64,000 bases of DNA from Trichobilharzia regenti. Its lineage: Eukaryota > Platyhelminthes > Trematoda > Strigeidida > Schistosomatidae. Each line of letters starts with the position of its first letter. Position 1 is the first letter of the stretch. Location: assembly GCA_944472135.2 (NCBI GenBank), contig OX235265.1, forward strand, positions 48,643,459-48,707,458, given 5' to 3'. Below, piece after piece: positions 1 through 11,900 of the stretch. Made by a program: the position numbers and the translations under genes. Under the pieces are notes generated by a model. The model saw nothing but the letters and a program-made list of their open reading frames with translations. It was not told where the DNA came from and did not search any database.

Positions 1-1275
1 TGATAAATCAAAGTGGTGTACAGTAATATTACCTGACGAGCACCATTTATTGCTCATAATTATATCAAGTCACTCAAACAACTTCTTGCTTCGTTTATAT
101 ACATGGTTAAAATTGATTAGACATTTGAATAAAAATTAATATAAGATAAAGTACATTCAGAAATAATATTGGTCTTATCAATCAAATGCAATAAAATGAA
201 ACAGATAAAAGAGGTGTTGGTGTTGAATAACTATCCTATAAAATTCATTAGGAATATCAAAAAAGGTCAAAAGCAAAATAAAAAATAATGGTGAAACTAG
301 TAATGACAACATAAATAGGAAAGAATATTAGCCATCTACAGTTTTACCATATAAGGAAGGGACATCTGAGACCCTACGTAGGATTCTCAATAAAGCAGGA
401 ATTAGGGTGGCATTCAAACCTAAAATCTCACTCAGGGAAAGGTCTGTAGGCTAATGGACACGGTGGACCCAGTTAAACAAGATAATATAATTTACAAAAT
501 ACCTTGCAATGACTATCGGTTAAAGTCAACTACATAGGTCAAACTAGTAGATCAGGAGTAGTGAGGTCTTATGACAGAACATAAGAATTTAGCTAAATTT
601 AGAATGATTGATCCTACTCGAGGAGATAAGTAATTTAGAAACAACTCATCAATTGCACTGAATGCATTAACACACATTCACACAATAGATGGGGTGGGAC
701 ACAGTCAAAATTCTAAAAGTAATATAGGTAGGAGGAGAGAGAGAGAGGTTGATTACTGAATCCTGGTTCATGGAGTCTACACCCAACACAACACATGCAA
801 TAGAAATGACTCAACGCAAATACCAGAGATAAGGAAGATATTATCGCCCGTCAAATCAGAGAATAATAAATAATCTTAAAATGTATTCAATCCTCATTAT
901 AACAAGTTACTTGTTTTTGACTATAAAAGACATCTTATTTCCCATCTTATTATTGTATTTGATTGATAACACTGATATTATTTCAATTGGACACTGGTAA
1001 CTAGTGTGATGTGTGTAGTCCTTTCTTTGGTGCAGACCATATTCTATCTTATATTGATTTTTATTCAAATGTCTAATCAATTTTACTCATGTATATAAAT
1101 GAAGCAAAAAGTTGTGTAAGTGACTTGATATAATCAAGAGTGGCATTAATTTGTGCTCAAAAGGTCATCGCTTAATATTGCTGTATAACACTGTGTGATT
1201 TATCAAAATAACACCCTATCTATAATGAAGTTATACTCTACCACAGTGCCCAAGTCTTATGCTTATATCAACTGT
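1..1275 (+). mobile_element. Fold-back Penelope-like element with GIY-YIG fragment (cut by left edge)
   Basis: Long inverted arms (about 1-150 and 1040-1206) enclose degenerate coding DNA. Plus-strand conceptual translation gives TVLPYKEGTSETLRRILNKA, then DPVKQDNIIYKIPCNDC and, after small breaks, YIGQTSRSG with a downstream EHKNL. This is the linker plus GIY-YIG endonuclease pattern of Penelope-like elements, with several stops and frameshifts. The right end shares its terminal sequence (TCTATAATG...CTCTACCACAG) with the copy at 20683-21735. It is not a functional gene. Confidence 0.7.
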
Positions 1276-1296
1276 AGCTAAACGTTTTTTGATTTC

Positions 1297-1480
1297 ATTC
1301 CTTAGCATTTCCAGGGGAACATAGGGATTCAAGGGATTCAACTTTGAAGTTTCATAAGTAGTCGTAATTATTTGTTTTATGGGGGTTGAGTTGTTAGTCT
1401 CACACCGAACCTTCTCTCTTTACCAGACTTACTATCGACTAAGTGAGGTTAAGAAGTGCATCTGCCAGGGATTGTATTTG
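1297..1480 (-). mobile_element. tRNA-derived SINE with LINE-like tail (family S2)
   Basis: On the minus strand the element runs from a degraded tRNA-like head to the tail GTTCCCCTGGAAATG. Middle landmarks are the GTAAAGAGAGAAGGTTCGGT block and TGAGACTAACAACTC. It is truncated relative to the copy at 41826-42064. Confidence 0.6.
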
Positions 1481-1504
1481 TATTTTTTGTATTTTTGAGT
1501 TTTT

Positions 1505-1735
1505 GATTACAGCTTGATTCCACACTGTAATTTTGCTACAAGTATGGAATTTTCAGCATGGATATCAGTAGCCCAAATCTTGCAGGCCGACCATAGATAT
1601 CAGGTATGTGTCGGCATGGGATCGAACCTCGGACCATGTGCATGGTCGGCGAACCCCATACCAACTGCCTGGTTGGCGAGAATCCAGCCAATGAACCACC
1701 GAAGCACTAGCTAAATTGTACCAGATATTAATTTG
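1505..1735 (-). mobile_element. tRNA-derived SINE (family S3)
   Basis: Minus-strand tRNA-like head with a box-B-like GGTTCGATCCC, and the inverted GACCATGTGCATGGTC. It is followed by a body ending GTGTGGAATCAAGCTGTAAT. A second copy lies at 45790-45975, and a 3' tail of the same family at about 43735-43785. Confidence 0.6.
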
Positions 1736-2009
1736 TTGTTTAAGATATTTCGTCACTTTAATTCACAAACGGTTCCGCAATACAATCCTTCTTCATATGA
1801 TTAAGTAAACAAGTGATCAGTTTTTACATAAAAATGTAGTTGTGGAGAATCCGAGCAATATGATGCAGAAGTTATGTCCATCAATAAATTTGGATACCCA
1901 AAATAACTCAACTAAGATTCATTTAAGCTCGAAAATTTAGGAAATTATGATTTTCATTTATTTGTAATCTGATATATTCAGATGGTCCAAGAAAATATCA
2001 GATAAGTTG

Positions 2010-2570
2010 GAGAACTGAATCATGTGCTGACATCAGTTAGAGAACCACTGGAAAAACTGCAGGAAGCACTGGACACCTGTCTCGTCCTCCTTTGGGGCTC
2101 TTTATCAGCAGTAGGCACCCACCACCAGCGTTCGAACCCAGCATATTCTGGTCACAAGGCTATGTAGCTCGTAGACCATTAAGCCACTGCTATCTGATAC
2201 AATGGCCGGACGATGAATTCTTACTTCTGCCAATTCACAACATAGTGCAACCACTAAAATATATTCTTTGATGAATTACTGCCTCATCTTCAACCTGCTG
2301 CACCCTACTGGTCAATGCTTCCTGCTAAAACCCCAGGTTAATTGCCTGAATAAGACCAGTCGCTAGTGAGCATCAAATTAATTTTCAAGTGTTGCTTTTT
2401 GTAAAGTTCGCCTTGTAACCAGAAAATCCTGGGTTTGAGCTTTGGTGGTGGGTGCGTGCTGCTTAAGAATCCCAAACTAGGAAGAAACAACTGTCCAGTG
2501 CTTCCAGCAAGTTTTCTAATTTTTCTCCAACTGATGTCAGCTCATGATGAAATCCTCTAGCTAATCAATT
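2010..2570. mobile_element. Inverted pair of Sm-alpha-like SINEs (family S1)
   Basis: The left copy is minus (about 2010-2200) and the right copy plus (about 2395-2570). Both carry the family core GCTGACATCAGTTAGAGAAC or its complement. The tRNA-like parts (TTCGAACCCAGC on the left) face each other across a spacer with the ACTGGTCAATG block. The right copy ends CATGATGAAATCCTC. Confidence 0.65.
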
Positions 2571-2812
2571 TAAATCAGATACTCCGAGCCGCTACGGTTT
2601 ACGCCACTTTCAAACGTAACTTCTTTAAAAATTTATAGTCTAATGAAGACTTCCACACATATGAAACTGTTTGGCATAGATTTATTAAAAGTGTTCAACG
2701 ACAGTATGACTGCGTACAGTGCTCGATGCATTATCAGATACGTCTTTTCAGTGTAAGGAATTTCTGTGTAAATTCAGCGCCTGTATTTTTAAATGTATAG
2801 AAACTAACTTAC

Positions 2813-2977
2813 TAAGCTTAATATAATTGGAAGAAAAATTGACACTGCAGCTAAATTGGTCATGAATTCAGTGAACACTGCAATTGCATAAATACAAACT
2901 GTGCTTAGAACGGTTACTGACACGTTTTTCAGATGGTCACCAAGATATTTCCCTATATTAGACGACAATCCTGAATC
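2813..2977 (-). CDS. SLC13 gene A exon 12 (second sodium motif region)
   Basis: This 165-nt exon (55 codons, phase 0 both ends) lies between ACAAG and GTAAGT. It encodes DSGLSSNIGKYLGDHLKNVS and, later, AVFTEFMTNLAAVSIFLPI. It aligns with the family's S-G-L-S and T-E-(F/C)-x-S-N-x-A-T-x-x-I-x-L-P-I segments. The second Ser-Asn motif is changed to Thr-Asn and the following Thr to Ala. It is the last exon of gene A visible in the window. Confidence 0.92.
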
Positions 2978-5900
2978 CTTGTTTTGTTAAAAGAATAATA
3001 AGAATTAGAAAAAAAATTAAATAATATCATTACATCTGTATGCAGATACAAAGTGAAGCATTTTTGAATAAAGCAAGAACAACGGTGGTTTGTGCAGAAT
3101 AATATGATACCATCATTTATTTCGTTGAATTCTCATCGTCAGCTTAGAGCCTAAATGAATTGTTAAGTTTATGTATAAGAAAGTTTTGACATAATTGCAA
3201 GTTTTTCATGATGTCAGTTGACAGAAGGTCCCACAATTAGTGAACAGTGCTGAGAAAAATATACTTATATAGTTTTTGCACAGGTAGTTTAAGTTCACAC
3301 AAAATAAATGTGTGCATACAGTGGTAAATGAGTTACCTAATAAAGACGAGAAATGCATGAGATGCTGAGTGACTAATAAGTTGGGCAACAATGTACTGAG
3401 TTCAACTTAAATCACTGGTACAACAGACAAGCAAAATTACACAATATCAAAAGAATGAGGTTAAAGCCAAAGATTACGTAATCAGGTCAGAGAATAAAGA
3501 CATCCAGTTACCAGGCAGGGCAGGGAAAGACTAATAACTGCTTCTTTCTGAACACATAAATCTGGTTCCAAGCGTCTGATAGAAATTGTTTCGGCAAACT
3601 TGAGGAGAATCGATCTCCTTTGTTTATTGATGATTTTAAAGGATTTCGCGATTTCCACCTCAAGACCCGTATTAAAGAGTTGTCTGGTAATAGCTCTATT
3701 ATAAGAGTTTTTTCCTTTGAGACGTAAGCTTTTCGGTAGATGTTCAGAAAATCGGAGGTGTGGCCTTCTTTCTGTTCTCCTGATGTAACTGCTCCCACAG
3801 ATACACGTAAAGCAGTATTTCAGAATTTTTTGGTAGACGTTTAATTATAATGTGTAGAGTATGTTAAATTCATTACATGTGTTCAAATCTACTTTTGATT
3901 AAGTACAAGATAATGTCTTGCTGAAAATGTCTCAAATCCCTAAAACCTTCCGAAAGCTTTGTTCCCTATAGTGTACCGGCTGTTGTCCTCAGAAGATATG
4001 CGAGTATTTTATGTTATACTCATACGAACATTTTCTATGCTTCTTTTTCCAGTGATGTTGTACCTGTCATATGGGAAAACACTGATATCATCCCAATATC
4101 TAAAACATGTACTGGTATGGATATCAAATATACAATTGTGCAAATAATTCCTTTTGTTGAAATCAGTGAGGAAATTACTTTTACTCAGCCATGAACAGTT
4201 TTAATGATGCTTAAAAAAAAAATAAAAACAGGGCAGATGTATTTTAGATGTTGCTGCCATGTTACTTCATAATATTAATTCCTGTTTTGGTAAAGGAGTT
4301 ATACATGTTCTGTGCACCTTCCTTGATTACACATCCGCTTCTGACTCTGTAACCTGACGCCTTTTGATAAATTAGTTTTCCTTGAAAGAAACCGAGTCCT
4401 GAATTGTTAACTGGTAGCATTCACATTTCTCGAATGGAATGCACTATACAGTATATAAAGGTAAATCTTCTCGTGAATGGCTTACTGAGACGAATATCTT
4501 TCAAAGCGATGTACTCTATCCTCTTCTTTTTTCTTTCTTCTTACACGAATCACCTCTTTAGGGGGAAATCAACTTCCTTTCAAATACACTGATTATCTTA
4601 CTGACTCGTTATCACCAGTCATATCCCTATCTAACTGTTCCAAATTGAACAGTCTTTTGTTGGGCATCAGCCAATGGTTCACGCTTAGTGGTTTCGCGTT
4701 CAATCCCTCAAAACGTCAGACAGTTAACTCCACCTTCAGCCATAAATTAACTTGTTAGTCTCTACAAGATGCTTGCAATATAAAAGACACTGAAATAGAA
4801 ACAGAGTCAATCATCAATTACCTTAGAATATTTCTATCCACTTACTTGTCTTGGTAAAGCTATCACTTGCTGATTTTGAAGACGTTCTGTCTAGCCTTCC
4901 ATATTGGAAATTCAAGACAATCAGGTATCATTCAATCTCTACATTTACAATTTGTTCACTCTTGCATATACCTATTCTTCTTCATTCCTTCACTTCAGTC
5001 TTTCTCAAGCTATTGAAAAGGGAGTATGTGACATTGTGAAGGGTAATGAAAGTTGTCAGTCAGTAGAGCGAGTGGTATCCCAGTGATTCAACTCGTTACC
5101 ATTGTATTCGACAGACATTTGGACTCATGTGAGGAATGTTCTAAATCCATATTGTCTGACTCTCAACACTCTCTCTGCGTTCAAAACTCTTCCCTCACAT
5201 CTCATAGTGTTGGACTAGAAGTAATTATAAAAGATTATACAATTACCAAATTTCAGGGATGCCCTTTTTTACTTTCCTTTTATGTAATATAGAAAGCGTT
5301 AAGTGTGAGACTTACAACTTCCTATGTCATTAGCAAAATAAACAGCTCTTTGGTCTTTTTGCAGTTAATTATGACTCTATTTCAATTATCTTATAATTTC
5401 AGGTATTATTTCATTAATTTTGTACGTTTTTGACTTTTTTTGTTATCGTAAGTACTAAAATAACTGCTGTTATCAATTTTGGTTACCTAAACTATGAGGT
5501 GTTTTGAGGAGATTAGATGCAATATTGTACCAAATACTGAAAATTCGAGACTGTATCATTATTGGCGTTTTGGAATAAAGCCATTATTATTATCATCACC
5601 TGATTACAGCTAATGCGTGATTCTTCATATTGTAGTGTGTCTGAACACAATTTGGGTGATTTTGATGTGGTTTTGTTCTCTGAGCTGGATGGTTAATTTG
5701 CGAAGCTTTCATTACCCAGCTCAGAGAACAAAACCACATCAAAATCATCCACCTGAGCTACAAATCTTCTCTATCACAATTTGGGTGACTCAGTCTAAGA
5801 GCGAACTTTGGATAGTTCTCAGTCCCTCAGTTACGTAGACTACCATTTTCAACAAATTCTTATAAAAATGTAAAAATATAACAGACTGTATTGTATTGTA

Positions 5901-8900
5901 AGTTGCTTGTTGCTTCTAAAAACAATCTCATCTATAACTTCCAGTTTCTAGACAGTCTATGCAAGAATTGAGTTTAAGTTAAAGATAAGCTCAAGGATTA
6001 TGTTTTTGATGTGGTTTTGTTCTCTGAGCTGGATGGTCAGTTTGCGAAGCTTTCATCACCTTACTGGGTGACATCTTCAGCGCATATTTCAAGGATTATG
6101 TAATCGTTCGTCTTATGTGAAACAGAGGATAAAAAAGTAACAAGTCAAATAAGGGATTACAAATATGTCTGACCTGAACTAAAACTGCCAGTGCATAGCC
6201 TCCTCCAATCACCACTATCACACCCCATGGTAATCTTTTAACCGCCACATTCCATGGAAGGAGAGCACGAGTTATTACTGCATTTGGCTCTAAAACACAC
6301 ACAAAAGGATTTATTTGTTTTAAAAAACAGTAAAATTTTCACATCTTCAGGTCTTTTGAATAATATTAGCAACTATTTTTGTGATAATTCACTCTTTCTC
6401 ACTATCCACTTTTACGAGAAGAAATTGTGTATAAATGCGTTTACACAGCTTAAGAAAATGATTTCGCCAACAAGAGATTTTTGTCTGAACTACTTGCCCA
6501 CTTTAGTAATGTTCGAATGAGAATTATTCGTGGGTCATTTAATTTTTCACAAAATAGATCTGTGACCGATGAAAAAATGAGAAAAAGTGTAGAGTATTTT
6601 AGACTGGTGGCTATGCTAACGATATCCAACGAATAAGAAATATTTGAAACAATCCAATATGATCTATGACCAACATAAATGTGCCAAACTTCCATCGTCC
6701 GTCTGAATAAAATGAGACATGAATTAGCAATATATAGACAAGTTTTCAAAAATCAACAGAGTTGCACAGGGCAGTTGTACTACAAAGTTGTTGAAATGTA
6801 GATCCAGTGAGCTATAGTACGCTAAATTAAGTTATATCATCAAATTCTAGTTACACATCCAGCCTCATCAACAGTTAAAATATTTTCGGCATATAAGTTT
6901 ACCTTGCGTTGAAGTCACAGTTACAACAATCATGACAACAGTCCAAACATCACACTGAAACACATTCACCCACGCCACTTCTCATCACAGATAGTAGTCT
7001 GAAGTGACCACAACAAATTGAATCCGTCGTCTACGCTCGGCGTCACCCATTCCTACTTTATTATTCTCCCGCTGACATTTTGATCAGTTCGACTCTGTTT
7101 GATTACCACTCATCAGAAGTAGACTTCTGAAAGGGAATAAACATTCCTCACCCAGGATGTCCACATGGTAAAATCCTTTCACATGAAGACAGTAAAAGGC
7201 GTAGTTCTCGAAACACACAGATCACAAGTTTGAGCACTACCAGAATACTGTTCGCTGCTGTTAAATTTCGATTTGGATTAGGCTGAGAATGAGAAATGCA
7301 AGTCTGGATGAGAAAGGAGCATAGAATTTAGACTATTTCTATGGGGTTCTAGACTCACTTTCCAATCAGTGTCAAGTGATGAATGAGTTAGTGTAGTTTA
7401 GACGAGTTTCGTTTTGAACAGTATTTTCACTTATTTACTTAACTTTAGAATCTGTGTACTTATCGTTTCCCGCAATAATGTCAATTTTTTTGCTTCCGTT
7501 ATTCACTTACTACAGCAAAACAATCAGTGATCAGACTCACCAGTTTTCGTTTCATAACAATGTTTCCAGTGTTTCCACAGTGTAACTGGATGAGATGCAG
7601 GTACTATCATTACAATTATGGACATGAGAATTGCAGCGGAACTATCTGATACGTAGCTTCTATCAAAAAGACAAATGCAAATGAATTTACAATATCCGAC
7701 TTTAATTTTTAAGATATTGACTCACTTACAAAACGAAATTACATTTCATGAATTGTGTGATGTTATCAACTGTTTGTTGTGCAGTCGATGAGTTTCAATC
7801 ATCACAATGCTTACAAGTGACAAGATGAAGGAATCTTAATTTACGTGGAAGTACAAACTATTGGTAGTGTGGTGAGAGCTGGCTGTTAGCCAAAATTGAT
7901 AAACAGTAATTTACGTCAGTGTTTATGTCCCCAATATTCGTCGTGAGAAAAATGAGAACAAATGCTTTGCGTAGGCAGATACAGTTAACATATAGATGAT
8001 CTGACATTCAAGAAACAGTCACAAAGAGATGCAAGTTCAACTTTCTGTGAGAAACAACCAATCAAAAGACTGTGTTTTTCTACCAACAATAATCTATAAT
8101 TGTGTACATTAAAATCTATAAATATGTGTTGATTTCCTTAATAAACGATCTGTTGCCTGGCCCTTGTCTTCTGTTGTTACAGTAGTAGTATCACTATCAA
8201 TAGTTTTGATAGTTCAACACTCAAAATTCTACCAGCTAGATTCATTCAGTAACCCCTCCCAGTTTACTAGTTTGCTAGTTTTTTAGCCAGTATTAAAAAC
8301 TAGGGAAAAGAAGGAAGGTTAACAGTGGGAAAAACGGTTCCATCCCAGGATATCAATCCAAAGGGTGCAGAAACTTGGCGCATCACAGAGACCATTCTCA
8401 ACAGCCTGCAGACTTTCATCAACAACTGTCTTCCTTGGTAATAGAATTAGCGCCAGGAAACTTTGAAAACGAACCAGTCAGATACCCTTTGCTCAACAGA
8501 TATGCTGAATAAAATGAAGATGGACAGAACACACGCTAAGAAGACCGTTAGGAGACATAGACCACCAGGCCATCACTCGACTGGAGCCTAGATGGGAAAC
8601 AACTAAGTGCGTGTGGGTCTGAGGATGACCTTGTGTAGATCGTGGGAGAAGGAAATAAGAGAACCTATGTGGAAGCGTGGGCGGACAGCTAACGAGTATC
8701 GCAGAGAATAGGATAAAGTGGAGACGTGCTGTTGAAGCCTTATATTTTACTCGGAACCCAAAAGGAACGTTAATGATAACAGTAACTTTTGACAACATTA
8801 GTGTTATTATCTATTTTCAAGTATTGGTTTTGTAGAGATTCTGCTTGACTGGTTGGAGGATTTCGTCATGAGCTGACATCAGTTAGAGAACCCCTGAAAA

Positions 8901-11900
8901 ACCTTGGACAGCTGCTTCATCCCAGTTTGGGACTCCTCAGAAGTACCCACCCATCGCCAGGTTCCGAACCCAGGATCTTCTAGATACAAGGTTAGCGAAC
9001 TCGTAGACCATTGAGCTATTTCATAAATTGCAGAAGTCAGGATTCATCGGCTGGCCATTGGATTGGGTCCCAGTTGTTTAATGGTCTACGAGTTCGCTAG
9101 CCTTGTATACAGAAGATCCTGGTTTTGGACCCTGGCGATGGGTGGGTACTTCTGAGGAGCCCCAAACTGGGATGAAGCAGCTGTCCAATACTCCAAGGTT
9201 TTTCAGGGGTTCTCTAACTGATGTCAGCTCATGACGAAATCCTCCAACTTATTGTCTATTTCTTTCTTGCCTGTCACAGACAACAGTTGATCAAGTGAAC
9301 AGATGTGAGACTTCTCTTTATGCCCTAGTAACAAGTCAGTCCCTAAGTCAGTGAAACCAACTATTTTCACATCTATTCTTACAGCTGTGTTTGTGACTAC
9401 GTATATTGGTAATTATTTTATAATTTTTGCATGATTCTCTTGGAAGATATCACTTGTGTTCATATCTTTATTGTTAGTTGTTGTATACCCGGGTAATGTG
9501 GAAGGTAATTACTAATCTGGTCAATTGTTTTGTTTTCTAGAAGTCTTAATCAATGCACAACGAAAAATTTTCTACAGATAGGTGATACTAGATACTCAAT
9601 TTGAAAAGATGAACTCACATGGCTTTAGGATCGTTTTTGTCAACGAAGAACCTCCCCCATCCTATAGTGCCCGATTTCCTTGTTATCCACAGTATTGTAA
9701 GAATTGTGAATAAAATTATGGTAAGACCTTCACAATATCTGAAAATGGGATATATTCATATTTTATAATTCGTCGTATCTTTTCAGATAAACATTAAATT
9801 GCAGTTAGAAATAGACTTAATTGATTGCGAAATAAATTAGAGAAATTGGGAGAGATGCTCTACAAAAAGTATAATGTCTGTAAGATTTTCACATTACAGT
9901 ATTCCGGTAAAATGAGTGTCCATTGTTTCCAAGACTGCAAAGGAACACTAAGAGATATCCGTAACAGTACCAAAATGAAATACTAAAGACTGTCCTGACT
10001 GACTGACTCAATTTTCAACGTACAACTTTTCCAGAAAATGCAGCAGTCTAAATTTTTATTCTTTAAAAGGCCTATATAAGGTTAGAGAGGAAATCAAGAT
10101 AAGCGAAGGAACTATAATTAACCCAAAGTTCCTTAATATTCCTACATTTTAAATGGCACGTTTTTGTTTACCGATTGTCTAACACTCCATCATTCAAATC
10201 AGTAGATTAATAATTGTATTATTTTAGGAAACAGCCTACTTACAGATGTACCTTAGAATACTTAATTGTGATTATAGAAATTGAATTTACAAAACATTTT
10301 AAAGACAATCTGAGTTTATTTTCTTCAGCGTGAATAGAGTTAAAAAGTAACTAGTTGAAAAAAATAGTTCATCCAGCCAGCGGCCTGTTAACAACCTGAA
10401 TATCGTAGGTTCAGATTGTGAGCCATATTTCTTCATGGTTTCAATTATCATCTAGTGATTTTATTCTCCTGCTTTCGTTGACGATCGCTGAAAACATCTC
10501 ATATCATGCAATTAGTAGCGTTTTCTGAGCTACAAATCTTTTCTATTATTGCATCTCATATCTTGCTTTTTTCATTCAACCGGCATTCAATTATTCATGA
10601 GTGAAATGGAAGTGAAGTGCTATTTAGGATGAAATTCAGTAATTCATAAAAGCATGCAAACAGTTCAAGTAGCTATGTGGTTAATTTCAACACAAAGAAC
10701 TATTAAACAGGTCCCAATTAGTTTATGCTTCACGGCCAAGTTAAACTTTAAGCACTACTCACTACCAATGGAGTGCTGCCGCTCCAATGACCTTGAAACG
10801 CACACTGAGCAAATTAGTGAAACTTGGCAAATCATGTCTTCATCATCAGTAAAATATGCTCATCGGGTAGTTATGTTATTAAATGGGATATCTGGCAAGT
10901 TTCAGCTTAGGTTTGGGAAAGATTAAGTTACGGTCTAAAGCAAGGACAAATTAGGGTTAGGTTAACCCAGAAAAAGGTGACATTAGGGCTAGTTCAAGCC
11001 AGATTAGGATTAGTTTAGACATATTTTCACGTTAGGGCTAGGTTTAGGAAAGATTAGGGTTAGAAGACCTAAATAAATACATGCATAGAATGTGCTTAAA
11101 TTACTCTTTTGATATAAGGATAGAACTTGTGCACTGTGGTAGAGAAGAATTCCATTGTGGGGAAAATTTATTTTGATAAAGTCTCACAGTGTTATGCAGT
11201 AACATTTACTGAAGACGTTTTGAGCACAGTTTATTGCCCATTAAATGTTACTGCATAATTATGCATAATTATTTTGATAAAGTCTTACAGTGTTAACACT
11301 GTCTAAAATTGACAGTAATTTTTATCAAATATGACAGAAAGGTATACTCTGTAACACTTTTATACAGCTTTTATGCATTTTTTCATAAACACATGTATTC
11401 CATACACAAAAATGCCTCATTCACGTGATTGGTGCGTTCGAGGTCATTCGCTGATTGGTAGTTAGCGGTGCTTATAGTTTAATTTTGCCTGCTTTACTTT
11501 ATAATCCAGTATAACATAAAAGAAATTAAGAAAAATATCTGAGAAATTCTTTAGAGGCTGAAACTTTAGACAATAAGTCTACATTAAAATCTGAATACAT
11601 TAAGCATCCGACTTACTTGAATGAGCCAAGTTTCTCATGCTCTGCATCCAGTACACGAACAATTATTTTTTTCTTTCTTTCTGACTGCTTAAAAGTCAAC
11701 AAATTTCTGACAAAAAGTATATCAATAAACAGGAAGGAACTTGTGAATTTTTACGAATTTACAATAATTGACTCGTGAAGAACAACAATAAATCCTATGA
11801 GAATAGCGTTAGCTGAAGTAGGTTTGACAAGGCTTGACTGGAACAAAATGGGGTCAGGCAGAAACATATTATCCTTTCGCAGTTGCTTTTGTTAAACAAG

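Noticed and set aside
1..2800. Possible last exon of SLC13 gene A
   Set aside because: I looked on the minus strand for the P-V-A-T-P-P-N segment and found only repeats; the exon is probably left of the window.
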